Of a stretch of DNA of 64,000 nucleotides, positions 44,241 through 54,169 are shown one piece after another; within the stretch, counting starts at the first letter, position 1; each line of letters begins with the position of its first letter. The DNA comes from BRH-c25 sp035627615 (GTDB taxonomy: Bacteria; Bacillota; Clostridia; Lutisporales; Lutisporaceae). The stretch is from positions 1 through 64,000 of the forward strand of contig DASPLL010000019.1 of NCBI GenBank assembly GCA_035627615.1, in the 5' to 3' direction. The position numbers were made by a program, and so were the translations under genes. The notes under the pieces were generated by a model. That model had not been told where the DNA came from, did no database searches, and saw only the letters and a program-made list of their open reading frames with translations.

Positions 44241-44918
44241 ATGAGCAATACAATGAAGACAGTAGTTTTTTTAACATCCCTTTTTACTTTCCTGTTACTA
44301 TTTACACTTATTAATTTCGTTATTCCATTCCAGGCTCCGTCAGCTTCTGCCGGCACTGTTCTTTTTGCGGCGCTGCTGTATATCATAAGCTATATTGCAG
44401 CCTTATATTCCCAGGCGCTTATTAAGTACTTTTATATCAGGAATATGATGAGAGACCTGAATATTTTCAAGACTTTTCCTGCAAGATCCTTCGAGATACG
44501 CGACAGGATCATACTGCTTATCCTTCCGATAATCGCCGTATTGATGCCTATGGTAAGTAAAAGGGCGGTAACCCGTGAGAGCCTATGGTCTTTGGCCGGC
44601 CTTGCAGCCCTGGCAATCACTCTGGAGGTGCTTTTCTTCATAAACAACAGGACTATGAAAATCCATGTAACCAGCAAAGGCTTTGCTATTAGTGGTATAG
44701 ACTTCAGGCTGGAGCTTTCCGTACCTTTCAGCTATACAAACGCGGTAGGCTGGTACCCCTTCGAGAGAATAGAAAACCATCTGGTATACAACGGCAAGGT
44801 GCTTCTATATCCAAGCTATGACATGGGGGTCATAACCATTGAATGCAGCGAAGAAGAAGCAAAACAAATAAAAGCGCTTCTGGTATCGAACAGGGTACCG
44901 GAAAGAAGATATGAATAA
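44241..44918 (+). CDS. Uncharacterised membrane protein
   Basis: A 225-residue protein with about four predicted membrane helices (roughly 6-28, 37-58, 88-106, 114-132). A soluble C-terminal domain (about 135-225) has strands such as KIHVTSKGFAISGIDF and LVYNGKVLLYPSYDMGVITI. The C-terminal part resembles a small PH-like or DUF5673-like fold, but I cannot name the family with confidence. GGGGAAC precedes the ATG. This is the only complete gene on the plus strand. Its stop codon overlaps the hairpin that opens repeat R5, which probably serves as its terminator. Confidence 0.75.
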   Translation: MSNTMKTVVFLTSLFTFLLLFTLINFVIPFQAPSASAGTVLFAALLYIISYIAALYSQALIKYFYIRNMMRDLNIFKTFPARSFEIRDRIILLILPIIAVLMPMVSKRAVTRESLWSLAGLAALAITLEVLFFINNRTMKIHVTSKGFAISGIDFRLELSVPFSYTNAVGWYPFERIENHLVYNGKVLLYPSYDMGVITIECSEEEAKQIKALLVSNRVPERRYE

Positions 44919-45062
44919 GGATGCGACATAGTCGCATCCTTCAGTCGCTGGTCGCTAGATACTAGTCACTAGATTTGAGTAGTACTTCGAAGACTGGGCT
45001 AAGCCTATACCCATAAGGAATACCCAGAAGTCTGGCGACTAGAGTCTAGTGACTAGTGACTG
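44917..45062. repeat. Composite intergenic repeat R5
   Basis: The perfect hairpin AAGGATGCGAC-ATA-GTCGCATCCTT (44917-44941) overlaps the TAA of the plus-strand gene. It is followed by 7-mers AGTCGCT, GGTCGCT, AGATACT, AGTCACT (44942-44969), the core ACTTCGAAGACTGGG (44984-44998), and TAAGGAATACCCAGAAGTCT. Right-hand 7-mers of inverse type follow (GCGACTA, GAGTCTA, GTGACTA). It ends 11 bp before the stop of the cellobiose phosphorylase gene. Confidence 0.85.
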
Positions 45063-45072
45063 TAGAAGAACT

Positions 45073-47508
45073 CTATCCCATGATTATTTCTATTTCATGG
45101 GTTGAATTATCATTGAACACAGGTATTATATTACTTGCTGCCTGTTTTCCGTCTACTTTCACACTCTTTACCCCTTTACTCACATGCACCGGATTCCTGA
45201 CATCTATTTTGTACACAGCATTCCTGAATTCCCTTACAACGCTGAAACCGTCCCATTCCTCAGGTATGCACGGGTCAACTGCAAGCCCGTTGAAATCAGG
45301 CCTTATTCCCAATATCCACTTGGTTATTGCCTCATAGTTCCATGCTGCAGTTCCCGTAAGCCATGAGTTCTTTGCTTCTCCGGGTCTGGGCGCATCTTTT
45401 CCGGCTATCATCTGTGCATATACATAAGGCTCCATTATATGAACATCGCTTATTTCCTCAACATATGCCGGAGCGATCTTCCTGTAGTATTCAAAGGCTT
45501 TACCGCCCCTGCCCAGTTTTGTTTCTGCAATCATTATCCAAGGATTATTGTGGCAGAAGATCCCTGCATTCTCTTTCAAGCCCGGCGGATAAGAGGATAT
45601 CTCACCCAGGTTAAGCTTATATTCGCTGTAAGCCGGATTCTGAAGTACCAGGCCGTATTTCGTATCCAGCCTCTCACTGACTGAATCCAATGCCCTTTGT
45701 GCCATACCGTCCTCCAGACCTATCCCTGCCATTATGCAGAATCCCTGCGGCTCAATAAATATCTGGCCTTCTGCATTCCCGCTGCTTCCGACCTTATTGC
45801 CGAAATAATCGTAAGCCCTGAGGAACCAATCCTCATCATAACCGTGTTTTATAACATTTTCCCGCATCTTTTCCACTTCAGCCGCCATTTCAACCGCTTC
45901 CACATCATACCCCAGCAGCTTGCACAGCTTTTCATATTCCTTCCCCGCATAGACAAACAGTCCTGCAATGAACACAGACTCCGCAATCCTGCCTTTCCTG
46001 TTGCCGCAGGTCTGGAAGGATTCATCGGGGCTTGTTGAAAAACAGTTGAGATTCAGACAATCGTTCCAGTCTGCCCTGCCGATCAATGGCAGCCCATGAG
46101 GCCCAAGATTGTTAAGAGTATAGCCGTAAGCCTTCTGCAAATGTTGGAACAGAGTCCCCTGTTTACTTTCATCGCAGTTGTAGGAAATACATTCATCCAG
46201 TATGGAATAATCTCCTGTTTCCTTGATATAAGCTACTGTTGATAGTATAAGCCATAAAGGATCATCGTTGAATTCGCCGCCTATCTCATTGTTGCCCTTC
46301 TTTGTCAGGGGCTGATACTGGTGGTAGGCCCCTCCGTCCTCCAGCTGTGTTGCGGCAAGCTCCAGTATCCTTGCTCTCGCCTTATCGGGAATCATATGCA
46401 CAAAGCCCAGTATATCCTGGTTTGAATCCCTGAAGCCCATACCTCTTCCAATCCCCGTCTCGAAATACGAGGCGCTTCTCGACATATTAAAGGTTATCAT
46501 ACACTGATACGGATTCCAGATATTCACCATCCTGTTCAGCTTCTCTTCGCTGCTGGAGATAGAGTATCTTGAAAGCAATCTATCCCAATGACCTTTTAAT
46601 TCATTAAAAGCTTTATTTACAGAACTGTCATCCCTATACTTTTCTAAAAGCCCATAGGCCTTTGACTTATTTATAATACCCTTCGCTTCCCACTTTTCAT
46701 TCTCCTCGTTCTCAACATATCCTAATACAAATAGAAGCGTTGTTTTCTCTCCTGGCTTCAAGACCAGCTTAATGCCGTGTGATGCTATGGGATTCCAACC
46801 TTGTGCCTTTGAATTCCGTGATTTGCCTTCAATTACAGCTTCCGGCTCATGGAGCCCGTTAAACCTTCCCAGAAAAGCATCCCTTTCTGTGTCAAACCCT
46901 TCAACAGCTCTATTCACACTGTAGAAGGAATAGTGATTCCTTCTCTCCCTGTAATCAGTCTTATGGAATATGGTGCTGCCCTCCACCTCAACAGCGCCTA
47001 TATTAAGAGTCCGCTGGTAATTGGTCATGTCATCATAGGCATTCCAGAGGCAGAACTCAATAAAGGAAAATAGTGTAATTTCCTTATCCTCTTTCCCCAT
47101 GTTTGTCAGACTTACATGATGCAACTCAACATTATCCTTCAGGGGTACCATGTAAAGCACTTCACTTAAAAGGCCGTTCTGAAGACTTTTTATTCTGGTG
47201 TAGCCCAGGCCGTGCCTGCACTCAAAGCTGTCTACCTCCTGTTTAACCGGCATCCAGGTGAGGGAATACACCTTTCCCCCATCATTGATATAAAAGTACC
47301 TTCCCCCATTATCCCAGGGAATGCTGTTGTATCTATATCTGGTCAGCCTTCTCAACCGGGCATCCTTGTAGAAGCAGTAACCTCCCGCAGTATTCGATAT
47401 AAGCGAAAAGAATTCATCCTGTCCCAGATAGTTTATCCATGGAAATGGGGTCTTGGGTGTATTTATTACATACTCCCTGTTCAGATCATCAAAATATCCG
47501 TATTTCAT
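45073..47508 (-). CDS. cbpA: Cellobiose phosphorylase (GH94)
   Basis: Splits cellobiose with phosphate into glucose-1-phosphate and glucose inside the cell. The 811-residue length and the N-terminus (KYGYFDDLNREYVI, then WINYLGQDEFFSLISNTAGG) match clostridial cellobiose phosphorylases closely. It has the N-terminal beta sandwich, a linker, the (alpha/alpha)6 barrel with MGFRDSNQDILGFVH, and the general acid D483 in GRADWNDCLNL. ENAGIFCHNNPWIMIAE and SWLTGTAAWNYEAI lie near the phosphate site. GGAGGG is before the ATG, which overlaps the stop of the upstream GH94 gene (TGATG). It is the last gene of the sugar uptake operon, and it links to glcK for the glucose half. Confidence 0.92.
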   Translation of the reverse strand: MKYGYFDDLNREYVINTPKTPFPWINYLGQDEFFSLISNTAGGYCFYKDARLRRLTRYRYNSIPWDNGGRYFYINDGGKVYSLTWMPVKQEVDSFECRHGLGYTRIKSLQNGLLSEVLYMVPLKDNVELHHVSLTNMGKEDKEITLFSFIEFCLWNAYDDMTNYQRTLNIGAVEVEGSTIFHKTDYRERRNHYSFYSVNRAVEGFDTERDAFLGRFNGLHEPEAVIEGKSRNSKAQGWNPIASHGIKLVLKPGEKTTLLFVLGYVENEENEKWEAKGIINKSKAYGLLEKYRDDSSVNKAFNELKGHWDRLLSRYSISSSEEKLNRMVNIWNPYQCMITFNMSRSASYFETGIGRGMGFRDSNQDILGFVHMIPDKARARILELAATQLEDGGAYHQYQPLTKKGNNEIGGEFNDDPLWLILSTVAYIKETGDYSILDECISYNCDESKQGTLFQHLQKAYGYTLNNLGPHGLPLIGRADWNDCLNLNCFSTSPDESFQTCGNRKGRIAESVFIAGLFVYAGKEYEKLCKLLGYDVEAVEMAAEVEKMRENVIKHGYDEDWFLRAYDYFGNKVGSSGNAEGQIFIEPQGFCIMAGIGLEDGMAQRALDSVSERLDTKYGLVLQNPAYSEYKLNLGEISSYPPGLKENAGIFCHNNPWIMIAETKLGRGGKAFEYYRKIAPAYVEEISDVHIMEPYVYAQMIAGKDAPRPGEAKNSWLTGTAAWNYEAITKWILGIRPDFNGLAVDPCIPEEWDGFSVVREFRNAVYKIDVRNPVHVSKGVKSVKVDGKQAASNIIPVFNDNSTHEIEIIMG

Positions 47509-49946
47509 CAGTCTCCCTCCGATACATATGAGTTTTTCCCCATCAATACTTCAATGGAGTGCAGCTTGCCATCTCCAAAGGATGGTATTATATCCCCCTT
47601 GAAAATCCGGCCATCCAGCATTACTTGCTTTATCCCCTTGGAAATACCTTCAGGGTTTCTTACCTGTATATCATATACTGAATCCCTATAATGCTTTTTA
47701 ATCTTAAAGCCCTTCCAGTCACTTGGAATGCACGGGTCCACCATTAGGCCTTCATAGGTAGGGCGAATACCCAATATATACTTGACAGCGGCCTGATAAA
47801 CCCATGAGGAAGCACCTGAAAGCCAGCTATTTCTTGCCAGACCGAACTGAGGATGTTCATCCCCCAGTATATTCTGCGAATAACAGTAAGGCTCACATTC
47901 ATATTCATCTATACAGCTGTTCTTGCTTACAGGGTTGATCTGCAAATAGTATTCATAAGCCCTGTCCCCGTTGCCGACCAATGTCTCAGCTATCATTACC
48001 CAGGGGTTGCAGTGCAGATATATTCCGCCGTTCTCTTTAGCACCCGGAGGGTATGTAGTGATTCCACCCTTCTCAGGATCATAGCCGTTATAGCCTGGGG
48101 AACTCAGCTTAATTCCATTCTTTGTGTTCAGTATCCTGTTTACGGAGTCAAGAGCTTTTACAGCTCTGTTTTCAGGGGCAAAGCCCGATATGACCGCCCA
48201 GGACTGAGCGTTCACATAGATTTGCCCGGTGCTGTTTTCTGTGGAACCCACAGGCTTTCCTTCCCTGTCAAAATATCTTATATACCATTCTCCATCCCAG
48301 CCCCAATTGTTTACACTGTTCTTCATGTCATTATAATAGTTCTCATATGTTATTCTGAGCCTGTCATTGCCCAGGTATCCCATGAGCTCAGCCATCTCCG
48401 AAAGGGCCTTCCCGTACAAATTGGCGGTGAAAAGGGATTCTGCTCCCCTAGGCAGATTTACGGTATCATTCCAATCAGCAAAACCCAGCAAAGGAAGCCC
48501 ATGAGCACCCAGGTCACTCCTTGTGAATTCAACTGCCCTTATAAGATGGTCCAATACGGTACCTTTCTCTTTAGGCACAGCATTTTCACCTTTTTCATAG
48601 AAAGGGATCTGCTTATCAAGAAATCCTGTATTCCCGGTTTCCTTCACATATGAGCATACCGCCAGTATTATCCAGAGATGATCATCGCTGTAGTAATCCG
48701 GCCTGTCCCCCAGTTCCCTGGAATCCCCTTCATTGGCAATCATAGTAACAGGATTGAACTGGTGCATTGCAGAACCATTGATCTTCTGAACCTGTAGAAG
48801 CTTTTCAATAAGCTCCCTTCCTTCTTCGGCTGCATTTCCTAATATCCCCATCACATCCTGGGAGCTATCTCTAAAGCCCATTCCCCGGAAACCAAAACCC
48901 AACTGATATAGTGACAGGTACCTGGACCAGTTCTTTGTTACGTAGCATTGCCTGGGATTATGGATATTCAGCATAGTATTCATAGCTTTGTCGGGGGTTT
49001 CCACCTGAAGCTTTGACAGATATTCTTCCCAGAAGCGTTTTAGTTTTGCAGATTCGGCATCTACCCTCTCAGTATTTCTGAAACACTCAATGTTATAACT
49101 GTCCTCCTCAACGTTTCTGCACTGTCCCAGCTGTGTGACAAGTCTCCTGGATTCCCCAGGCTCCAATACACCAAGGTGGTGCATCAATACTGCCATGTTA
49201 TCTCCACGCAAGGCTTTATGGTTTCCAAGCTCTCTATTATCCAGGCTCATCGGGCATTCCCAGGTGCTGTATTCATTGTCGCCCAGGAAATACTTCCTGT
49301 CTGTTTCAAAGGAGGAAGCCGCGTGATTGGAAGTAAAGTAGTTTACTCTTGTATCCTTATTCATATATGCATATTGTATGAGTGTTATGCAGCCGTTTTT
49401 CTCTTCAATACAGCCGGACTGCATTGTCTGCGGTACCCAATCGGCATTGACAAGCTGCTTCAGTGCATCAAAATGTGTATACTCAACAGCCGGTATTGCG
49501 TCAAGCTCAACAGGCACAGCTCTGAGATTGGTTATTCTTATATCCCTTATCTCCCTGCTCCCGCCAATAGGTACGAAAATCAGCACCTCAGTCCTTATGT
49601 CGTAAAACTCCGATACGATTCTCATATATCCGAGCCCAACATGACACTCATACATCTGATACTGATCCAGGGTAGGTACGAAATAAGGAGAGAAAAGGGT
49701 ATATGCATCCTTGGTCTTTATCCTTACATACAAGGTCTCACCCTTGAACTCAGACGCAGGAAGCTGTGGTATATACTTTGTGATCCTGTTTATTGCAGGA
49801 TCTCCCTTGCAGATAAGAGCCCCTCCCGTGTGGTCAACAAAACCTCCAAAGTTAAGATCTCCGATATAATTTATCCATTTCACGGGAGTCTTGGGATTTG
49901 TTATAATATATTCCTTACTTAAATCATTAAAATACCCATACTGCAT
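47508..49946 (-). CDS. Second GH94 glycoside phosphorylase, specificity undetermined
   Basis: An 812-residue relative of the adjacent cellobiose phosphorylase with the same fold and the general acid D494 in GFADWNDTVNLP. MGFRDSSQDVMGILG, ENGGIYLHCNPWVMIAE and SWLSGASSWVYQAA are also conserved. It differs at the start of the acceptor side: DFGGFVDHTGG-like (LNFGGFVDHTGGALIC) replaces FFSLISNTAGG. The two are homologous but well diverged, so this is not a recent duplicate. Candidates are cellodextrin, laminaribiose, cellobionate or chitobiose phosphorylase; sequence alone does not decide. AAAGGAG lies 8 bases before the ATG. It is co-transcribed with yesL-like and transporter genes. Confidence 0.85.
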   Translation of the reverse strand: MQYGYFNDLSKEYIITNPKTPVKWINYIGDLNFGGFVDHTGGALICKGDPAINRITKYIPQLPASEFKGETLYVRIKTKDAYTLFSPYFVPTLDQYQMYECHVGLGYMRIVSEFYDIRTEVLIFVPIGGSREIRDIRITNLRAVPVELDAIPAVEYTHFDALKQLVNADWVPQTMQSGCIEEKNGCITLIQYAYMNKDTRVNYFTSNHAASSFETDRKYFLGDNEYSTWECPMSLDNRELGNHKALRGDNMAVLMHHLGVLEPGESRRLVTQLGQCRNVEEDSYNIECFRNTERVDAESAKLKRFWEEYLSKLQVETPDKAMNTMLNIHNPRQCYVTKNWSRYLSLYQLGFGFRGMGFRDSSQDVMGILGNAAEEGRELIEKLLQVQKINGSAMHQFNPVTMIANEGDSRELGDRPDYYSDDHLWIILAVCSYVKETGNTGFLDKQIPFYEKGENAVPKEKGTVLDHLIRAVEFTRSDLGAHGLPLLGFADWNDTVNLPRGAESLFTANLYGKALSEMAELMGYLGNDRLRITYENYYNDMKNSVNNWGWDGEWYIRYFDREGKPVGSTENSTGQIYVNAQSWAVISGFAPENRAVKALDSVNRILNTKNGIKLSSPGYNGYDPEKGGITTYPPGAKENGGIYLHCNPWVMIAETLVGNGDRAYEYYLQINPVSKNSCIDEYECEPYCYSQNILGDEHPQFGLARNSWLSGASSWVYQAAVKYILGIRPTYEGLMVDPCIPSDWKGFKIKKHYRDSVYDIQVRNPEGISKGIKQVMLDGRIFKGDIIPSFGDGKLHSIEVLMGKNSYVSEGD

Positions 49947-49979
49947 AATAATTCTCCTTTATAACAACACCCCAGGCCT

Positions 49980-50588
49980 TTATGCAGCCCCAGGGCGATA
50001 TTTTTCCAAAATCCTGTTGAACACTAAATAAATGGCTAATGCAGCCAGGCTTGTAAAAACCATCAGGAACAACGCCGGTACTAATTTTGCGAGTATTACT
50101 GCAACGGCAATAATCGCCAGACTTGCAATACAGGAAAAAATATGCCTGATTCCCAGAATCCATGATGTCTTTATTATTTCTATGGTGCGTGATTCATATC
50201 TTGAAAGCAGCGGAAAAACAAAAACCGTGACTATAATCACCTGGACCAATACCGGCAGCTGTATTGCCAGCATCAGGCCTCCCATTCTGCTGTACTGTTC
50301 AAGGAAGCTGAAGTTGGCAAAGATCATAAGATAAGCTGCACATAGTATCAGCCATATGATGGTAGCTTGTTTAAAATTATCCCTGAAGCCTTTTATATAG
50401 TCTCTGAATTCGTGCACCTCTTCTTTCCTTACGATCTTTCCTACAACATAAAACAAGGCAGTGGTAGAAGCCCCTATTGTTATAACCGGAATACTGGCTA
50501 CACACCACAGCAGATTCAGTATGACAAGCTGATATATTATTGTCATTATCCTATATATGATCCCCTCGGTACTAAACAACGCTTTCAT
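49980..50588 (-). CDS. YesL-like DUF624 membrane protein
   Basis: A 202-residue protein with about five or six membrane segments. The DUF624 start is seen (IMTIIYQLVILNLLWCVASIPVITIG). Such proteins are often found in YesLMN-type sugar transporter loci of Firmicutes; their function is unknown, possibly assisting the transporter or the sensor. AAAGGAG is 6-7 bases before the ATG. A hairpin at 50637-50678 separates it from the binding-protein gene, so its level is probably lower. Confidence 0.87.
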   Translation of the reverse strand: MKALFSTEGIIYRIMTIIYQLVILNLLWCVASIPVITIGASTTALFYVVGKIVRKEEVHEFRDYIKGFRDNFKQATIIWLILCAAYLMIFANFSFLEQYSRMGGLMLAIQLPVLVQVIIVTVFVFPLLSRYESRTIEIIKTSWILGIRHIFSCIASLAIIAVAVILAKLVPALFLMVFTSLAALAIYLVFNRILEKYRPGAA

Positions 50589-50636
50589 TGAATTACTCCT
50601 TTATATGCTTTTTCTGCACTATAATTTAAGGTTATA

Positions 50637-50678
50637 CTTAAGGCTAACACTCCATAAGAATATTAGCCTTAAGTTTTT
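50637..50678 (-). terminator. Inter-cistronic hairpin behind the binding-protein gene
   Basis: CTTAAGGCTAA (50637-50647) and TTAGCCTTAAG (50663-50673) form a perfect 11-bp stem. There is no strong U run on the minus strand. Placed 35 bp beyond the abundant binding-protein gene, it may stabilise that mRNA and reduce read-through to the downstream genes. Confidence 0.6.
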
Positions 50679-50707
50679 AGGAAACTATTACTTAAATTTA
50701 TGCGGCA

Positions 50708-52231
50708 CTATTTGCCCATCTTCTGAGCCCATTCAGTAAGCTGCTTCTGCTTTTCAGCTATTATCTTGTCGATACCTGCAGCCTTTAGCTCCTGGTTGAA
50801 CTTCGGTACATTTATTTCCGGATCGATAGATCCTGTTTCAAGAGCCGGAACATATTTATCCCAGAGATTGTTTACTGCTGCAATTTCATTCTTTACACTT
50901 GAAGGATCAAAGTTGAAACCAAGGGTCTTTGTTCCTGCAGCCTGACCGTTGAATTCTTCAAACTGCTCCCACTTCTTGGGATCTTCGCTCTCATACAGGT
51001 AGTTGATGAACTGGTTGCCGAACATCCAGCCGGTACCCGGATTGTATTTTGCCTGGTCCGGGCCTGCCTTTATAATGTTGTCGCTGACCTTTACATAGTG
51101 CTTATTCTCAATACCAAAGTTTATCAGGTTATTGAGATATGGATCGGTGTTGAACAGTTCGAGGAACATCAAAGCTCTTTCAGGATTCTTGGAAGTGCTT
51201 GATATTGCCTGCAGTGAACCCATTGTATCTCTGCTGGATATTACCGGAGGAGTTATATATACCTGAACCCACTCAAAACCATGTGTAAGTGACATTTCTG
51301 CATCTTTTCCCGGCTTAAGGGACTTGGTAGCTGCAAATATCTTTCCTGCTGCTTCGTCAGCATTGTAATCGGTGACTGTAGCAGCATCCTTCCTTATATA
51401 GCCGGCCTGATAGAATTTTCTGACTGTCTTCAAGAGCTCCATTGTCTCTGCTGCTTCAAACTCGTTGAATACCTTGAGGTCTTTGGAATCATTGTAAACA
51501 ACACCCGGGCACTTGTCGTCGCCGACAACATCCCAGTCAAGAAGCTTAATCGGTGATTCGCCGTCGAGGGCTTCCAGACCATATACATTAGGCTCCTTCT
51601 CTTTTATTACCTTAAGCATTGGCTCCAGGTCCTGAAGAGTCTTTATTGCAGAGATATCAAAGCCATATTTGTCAACCAGGTCCTTTTTGATTATGAAGCC
51701 CCAGGAATGTGCCTTTTCCTTATTAGCAGGTATACCGTAGTTGATTCCGTCAATCTGTGAGCCTGCAAGGAAATCATCACCCAATAGTGCCTTTGTCTTT
51801 GGAGCATATTTGTTTAACAGATCCTTGTCGTCATTCAGCGGCACAAAAGCGCCCTTTACTGCATTCTGCATATAGTTGTTCGCCCAGGCTGCCGTAAAGC
51901 AAATGTCAAATTCCTGTCTCGAAGCGATCATCTGCTGCAGCTTGTCGTCGTACTCAGCTCCCCACTGGTAGCACTGCAGCTTCACAGTAGCATTGATTTT
52001 GTCTTTAATATACTTGTTGATCTCTTCCTCGATCAGCGCTACATCCTCCTGCTGACCATTGCCTATGAAGAACCAGGTCAATTCAACAGGTTCCAGTGCA
52101 GGTGCCGCAGCAGCTTCTGCAGGCGCCGCTGCAGGTGCCGGTGCAGTAGCCGGTTTTGCACAGCCCGCTGCGCCGGTCAGTATAAAAACAAGCGCTAGAA
52201 CAATACAAAGAAGTTTTCTGGTTTTTAACAT
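50708..52231 (-). CDS. Lipoprotein sugar-binding protein of the ABC transporter (LplA-like)
   Basis: A 507-residue extracellular binding protein. A lipoprotein signal ends LTGAAGC with the lipidated C24. An Ala/Pro-rich linker (25-46) follows, then the family 1 fold (VELTWFFIGNGQQED, FDICFTAAWANNY, INYGIPANKEKAHSWGF) and a C-terminal DUF3502-like end (IDPEINVPKFNQELKAAGID). It probably captures cellodextrins outside the membrane, given two GH94 genes downstream. AAGGGGAG is about 6 bases before the ATG. In the R. cellulolyticum comparison it takes the place of the cuaABC binding protein. No ATPase gene is present; such importers usually share one encoded elsewhere. Confidence 0.9.
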   Translation of the reverse strand: MLKTRKLLCIVLALVFILTGAAGCAKPATAPAPAAAPAEAAAAPALEPVELTWFFIGNGQQEDVALIEEEINKYIKDKINATVKLQCYQWGAEYDDKLQQMIASRQEFDICFTAAWANNYMQNAVKGAFVPLNDDKDLLNKYAPKTKALLGDDFLAGSQIDGINYGIPANKEKAHSWGFIIKKDLVDKYGFDISAIKTLQDLEPMLKVIKEKEPNVYGLEALDGESPIKLLDWDVVGDDKCPGVVYNDSKDLKVFNEFEAAETMELLKTVRKFYQAGYIRKDAATVTDYNADEAAGKIFAATKSLKPGKDAEMSLTHGFEWVQVYITPPVISSRDTMGSLQAISSTSKNPERALMFLELFNTDPYLNNLINFGIENKHYVKVSDNIIKAGPDQAKYNPGTGWMFGNQFINYLYESEDPKKWEQFEEFNGQAAGTKTLGFNFDPSSVKNEIAAVNNLWDKYVPALETGSIDPEINVPKFNQELKAAGIDKIIAEKQKQLTEWAQKMGK

Positions 52232-52290
52232 ACTCTTCTCCCCTTTTAATATTTTTTTATGCTTACCCGTTAAGGTAATAGCCCATGAAT

Positions 52291-53187
52291 TTAGCCTTTT
52301 ATCGACCCTATGGTCAGGCCCTCGACAAAATATTTCTGGAAGAACGGATAGGCCAGAATTATCGGGCCTATGGCAATAACCGCCATTGCCATTCTTGCCG
52401 TCTGGGAGGGTAGATTTGCCATGATCTGGGTTGCGTTGTTAATAGAGCCTGCGTTATTTGAAAGATACATAATTGCTTTATCCACTCTGTACATAAGGTA
52501 CTGCAGGTTGAAAAGCTTTTCGTTATTTATGAAAAGCAGTGGTGCGTACCAATCGTTCCAATATGTCAGGACATTGAAAAGTCCTATTGTCGCTAATACG
52601 GGTTTTGCCAGAGGAAGCACTATCCGAACAAAGGTCTGGAATTCTCCGGCACCGTCGATCCTTGCTGCTTCTATTATCCCTTCCGGTATGGTCGTCATGA
52701 AGAAGGTCCTCATTATCAGCACATACAGCGGTGTCATCAGATACGGTAGTATGAGCGCCATTATGGTATTGTCTATATGAAGAACATTGACATATACCAT
52801 ATACCACGGAACCAGGCCTCCGTTGAACAGCATGGTCAGGAAGACAATAAAGGTGAATACGCTTCTGTATTTAAAGTCTTTCCTGGATAGCGGATATGCA
52901 TATAAGGATATTATTATAAGACTTAGCGTGCTGCCTGAAACCGTAACGAGCATAGTCACCCCGTAAGCCCTGAGGACCACCATTATGTTCTTGAAAATAT
53001 ACTTATAGGACTCCAGGCTGAAATTCCTCGGTATCAAGCTATAGCCATACATAGTCACTGTTTTTTCATCTGTTATGGAAGCTGAGAAAACAATTACCAG
53101 CGGAAGAACACATGCTATCGTACATAGGATCATTATTATGTTAAGAAGAAAATCAGCTTTTCTGTTGATCTTTGTGCAATCCCTCAT
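52291..53187 (-). CDS. Sugar ABC transporter permease (LplC/YtcP type)
   Basis: A 298-residue inner-membrane permease with six predicted segments. The ATPase-contact EAA loop reads EAARIDGAGEFQTFVRIVLP. It is the second of two permeases, beginning 13 bp after the first ends. GGGGGG lies 8 bases before the ATG, and that G tract overlaps the stop of the preceding gene. It belongs to the CUT1-type carbohydrate importers. Confidence 0.93.
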   Translation of the reverse strand: MRDCTKINRKADFLLNIIMILCTIACVLPLVIVFSASITDEKTVTMYGYSLIPRNFSLESYKYIFKNIMVVLRAYGVTMLVTVSGSTLSLIIISLYAYPLSRKDFKYRSVFTFIVFLTMLFNGGLVPWYMVYVNVLHIDNTIMALILPYLMTPLYVLIMRTFFMTTIPEGIIEAARIDGAGEFQTFVRIVLPLAKPVLATIGLFNVLTYWNDWYAPLLFINNEKLFNLQYLMYRVDKAIMYLSNNAGSINNATQIMANLPSQTARMAMAVIAIGPIILAYPFFQKYFVEGLTIGSIKG

Positions 53188-53200
53188 CTCTCACGCCCCC

Positions 53201-54169
53201 CTAAAACAATGAGCTGTCTTTGTCGATTTTTCTAACAATATAGTTGGCAGTCAATACTACTATAAAACCGACGATCGCCTGATAAAAACCTGCTGCCGAT
53301 GCCATGCCTATGTCTCCGGTCTGTCTCAGAGCCCTGAATACATAGGTCTCAATTACATTGGTCGCATCAAAGAGCGGGCCGCTGTTCCTGGGGATATTGA
53401 AGAACAATCCGAAGTCTGTAAAAAAGACTCTTCCTACTTTTATCAATGTAAGTATGATGATTACCGGCATCAGCATAGGCACCATCACCTTTGTGATCTG
53501 CTGGAACCTTGAGGCTCCATCAACAGCCGCCGCTTCGTAAAGGGATTTGTCAAAGCCCACAATTGCGGCAAGATATATGATGCTGTCATATCCGGTCCAT
53601 TTCCATGTATTCACCAGTATGATGATCAACGGCCAGAACCTGGGCTCAACATACCAGTCGACCGGCTGCATTCCTGAACTGATAAGCATTTTATTGATAA
53701 AACCCATATCCGAGCTAAGAAGTGCGAATACCAGATAGCTGATAACGACCCAGGAAAGAAAGTAGGGCAGAAACATCACGCTCTGGTACAGCTTGGACAT
53801 ACGCCTGTTCAGAAGCTCGTTGAATATTATTGCAAGTGCGACGGCAATGGTGGCAGCTATGATTATAAATGCCAGATTATAAAGGATGGTGTTTCTGGTA
53901 ATTTGATAGGCAGCTTTTGAGTTAAACAAGTATTTGAAGTTCTCAAAGCCAACCCAGTCGCTCTTCCAGAAGCCCTTTGTATAGTTGTAATCCTTGAAGG
54001 CTATTACGATGCCGAACATCGGCAGGTAGTTGTTGACCAGCAGCACCAACAGCCCCGGAAGCAGCATAAGGTACAATACCCTGTTCTTTACCAGCTCCTT
54101 AAGAAGAGCAGGCTTTTGTCTCTTCACCGCTGCACCCCTTGTGGTCAAAGCCTTCTGCACCTCAGTCAT
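53201..54169 (-). CDS. Sugar ABC transporter permease (LplB type)
   Basis: A 322-residue permease, first structural gene of the transporter operon. It begins MTEVQKALTTRG with a cytoplasmic lead. The segment VLYLMLLPGLLVLLVNNYLP is the first membrane helix, and the EAA loop reads EAAAVDGASRFQQITKVMVP. Start chosen at 54169, with a run of six G 7 bases upstream, and not at 54184. The upstream 550 bp carry a weak promoter and the long inverted repeat. Confidence 0.93.
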   Translation of the reverse strand: MTEVQKALTTRGAAVKRQKPALLKELVKNRVLYLMLLPGLLVLLVNNYLPMFGIVIAFKDYNYTKGFWKSDWVGFENFKYLFNSKAAYQITRNTILYNLAFIIIAATIAVALAIIFNELLNRRMSKLYQSVMFLPYFLSWVVISYLVFALLSSDMGFINKMLISSGMQPVDWYVEPRFWPLIIILVNTWKWTGYDSIIYLAAIVGFDKSLYEAAAVDGASRFQQITKVMVPMLMPVIIILTLIKVGRVFFTDFGLFFNIPRNSGPLFDATNVIETYVFRALRQTGDIGMASAAGFYQAIVGFIVVLTANYIVRKIDKDSSLF

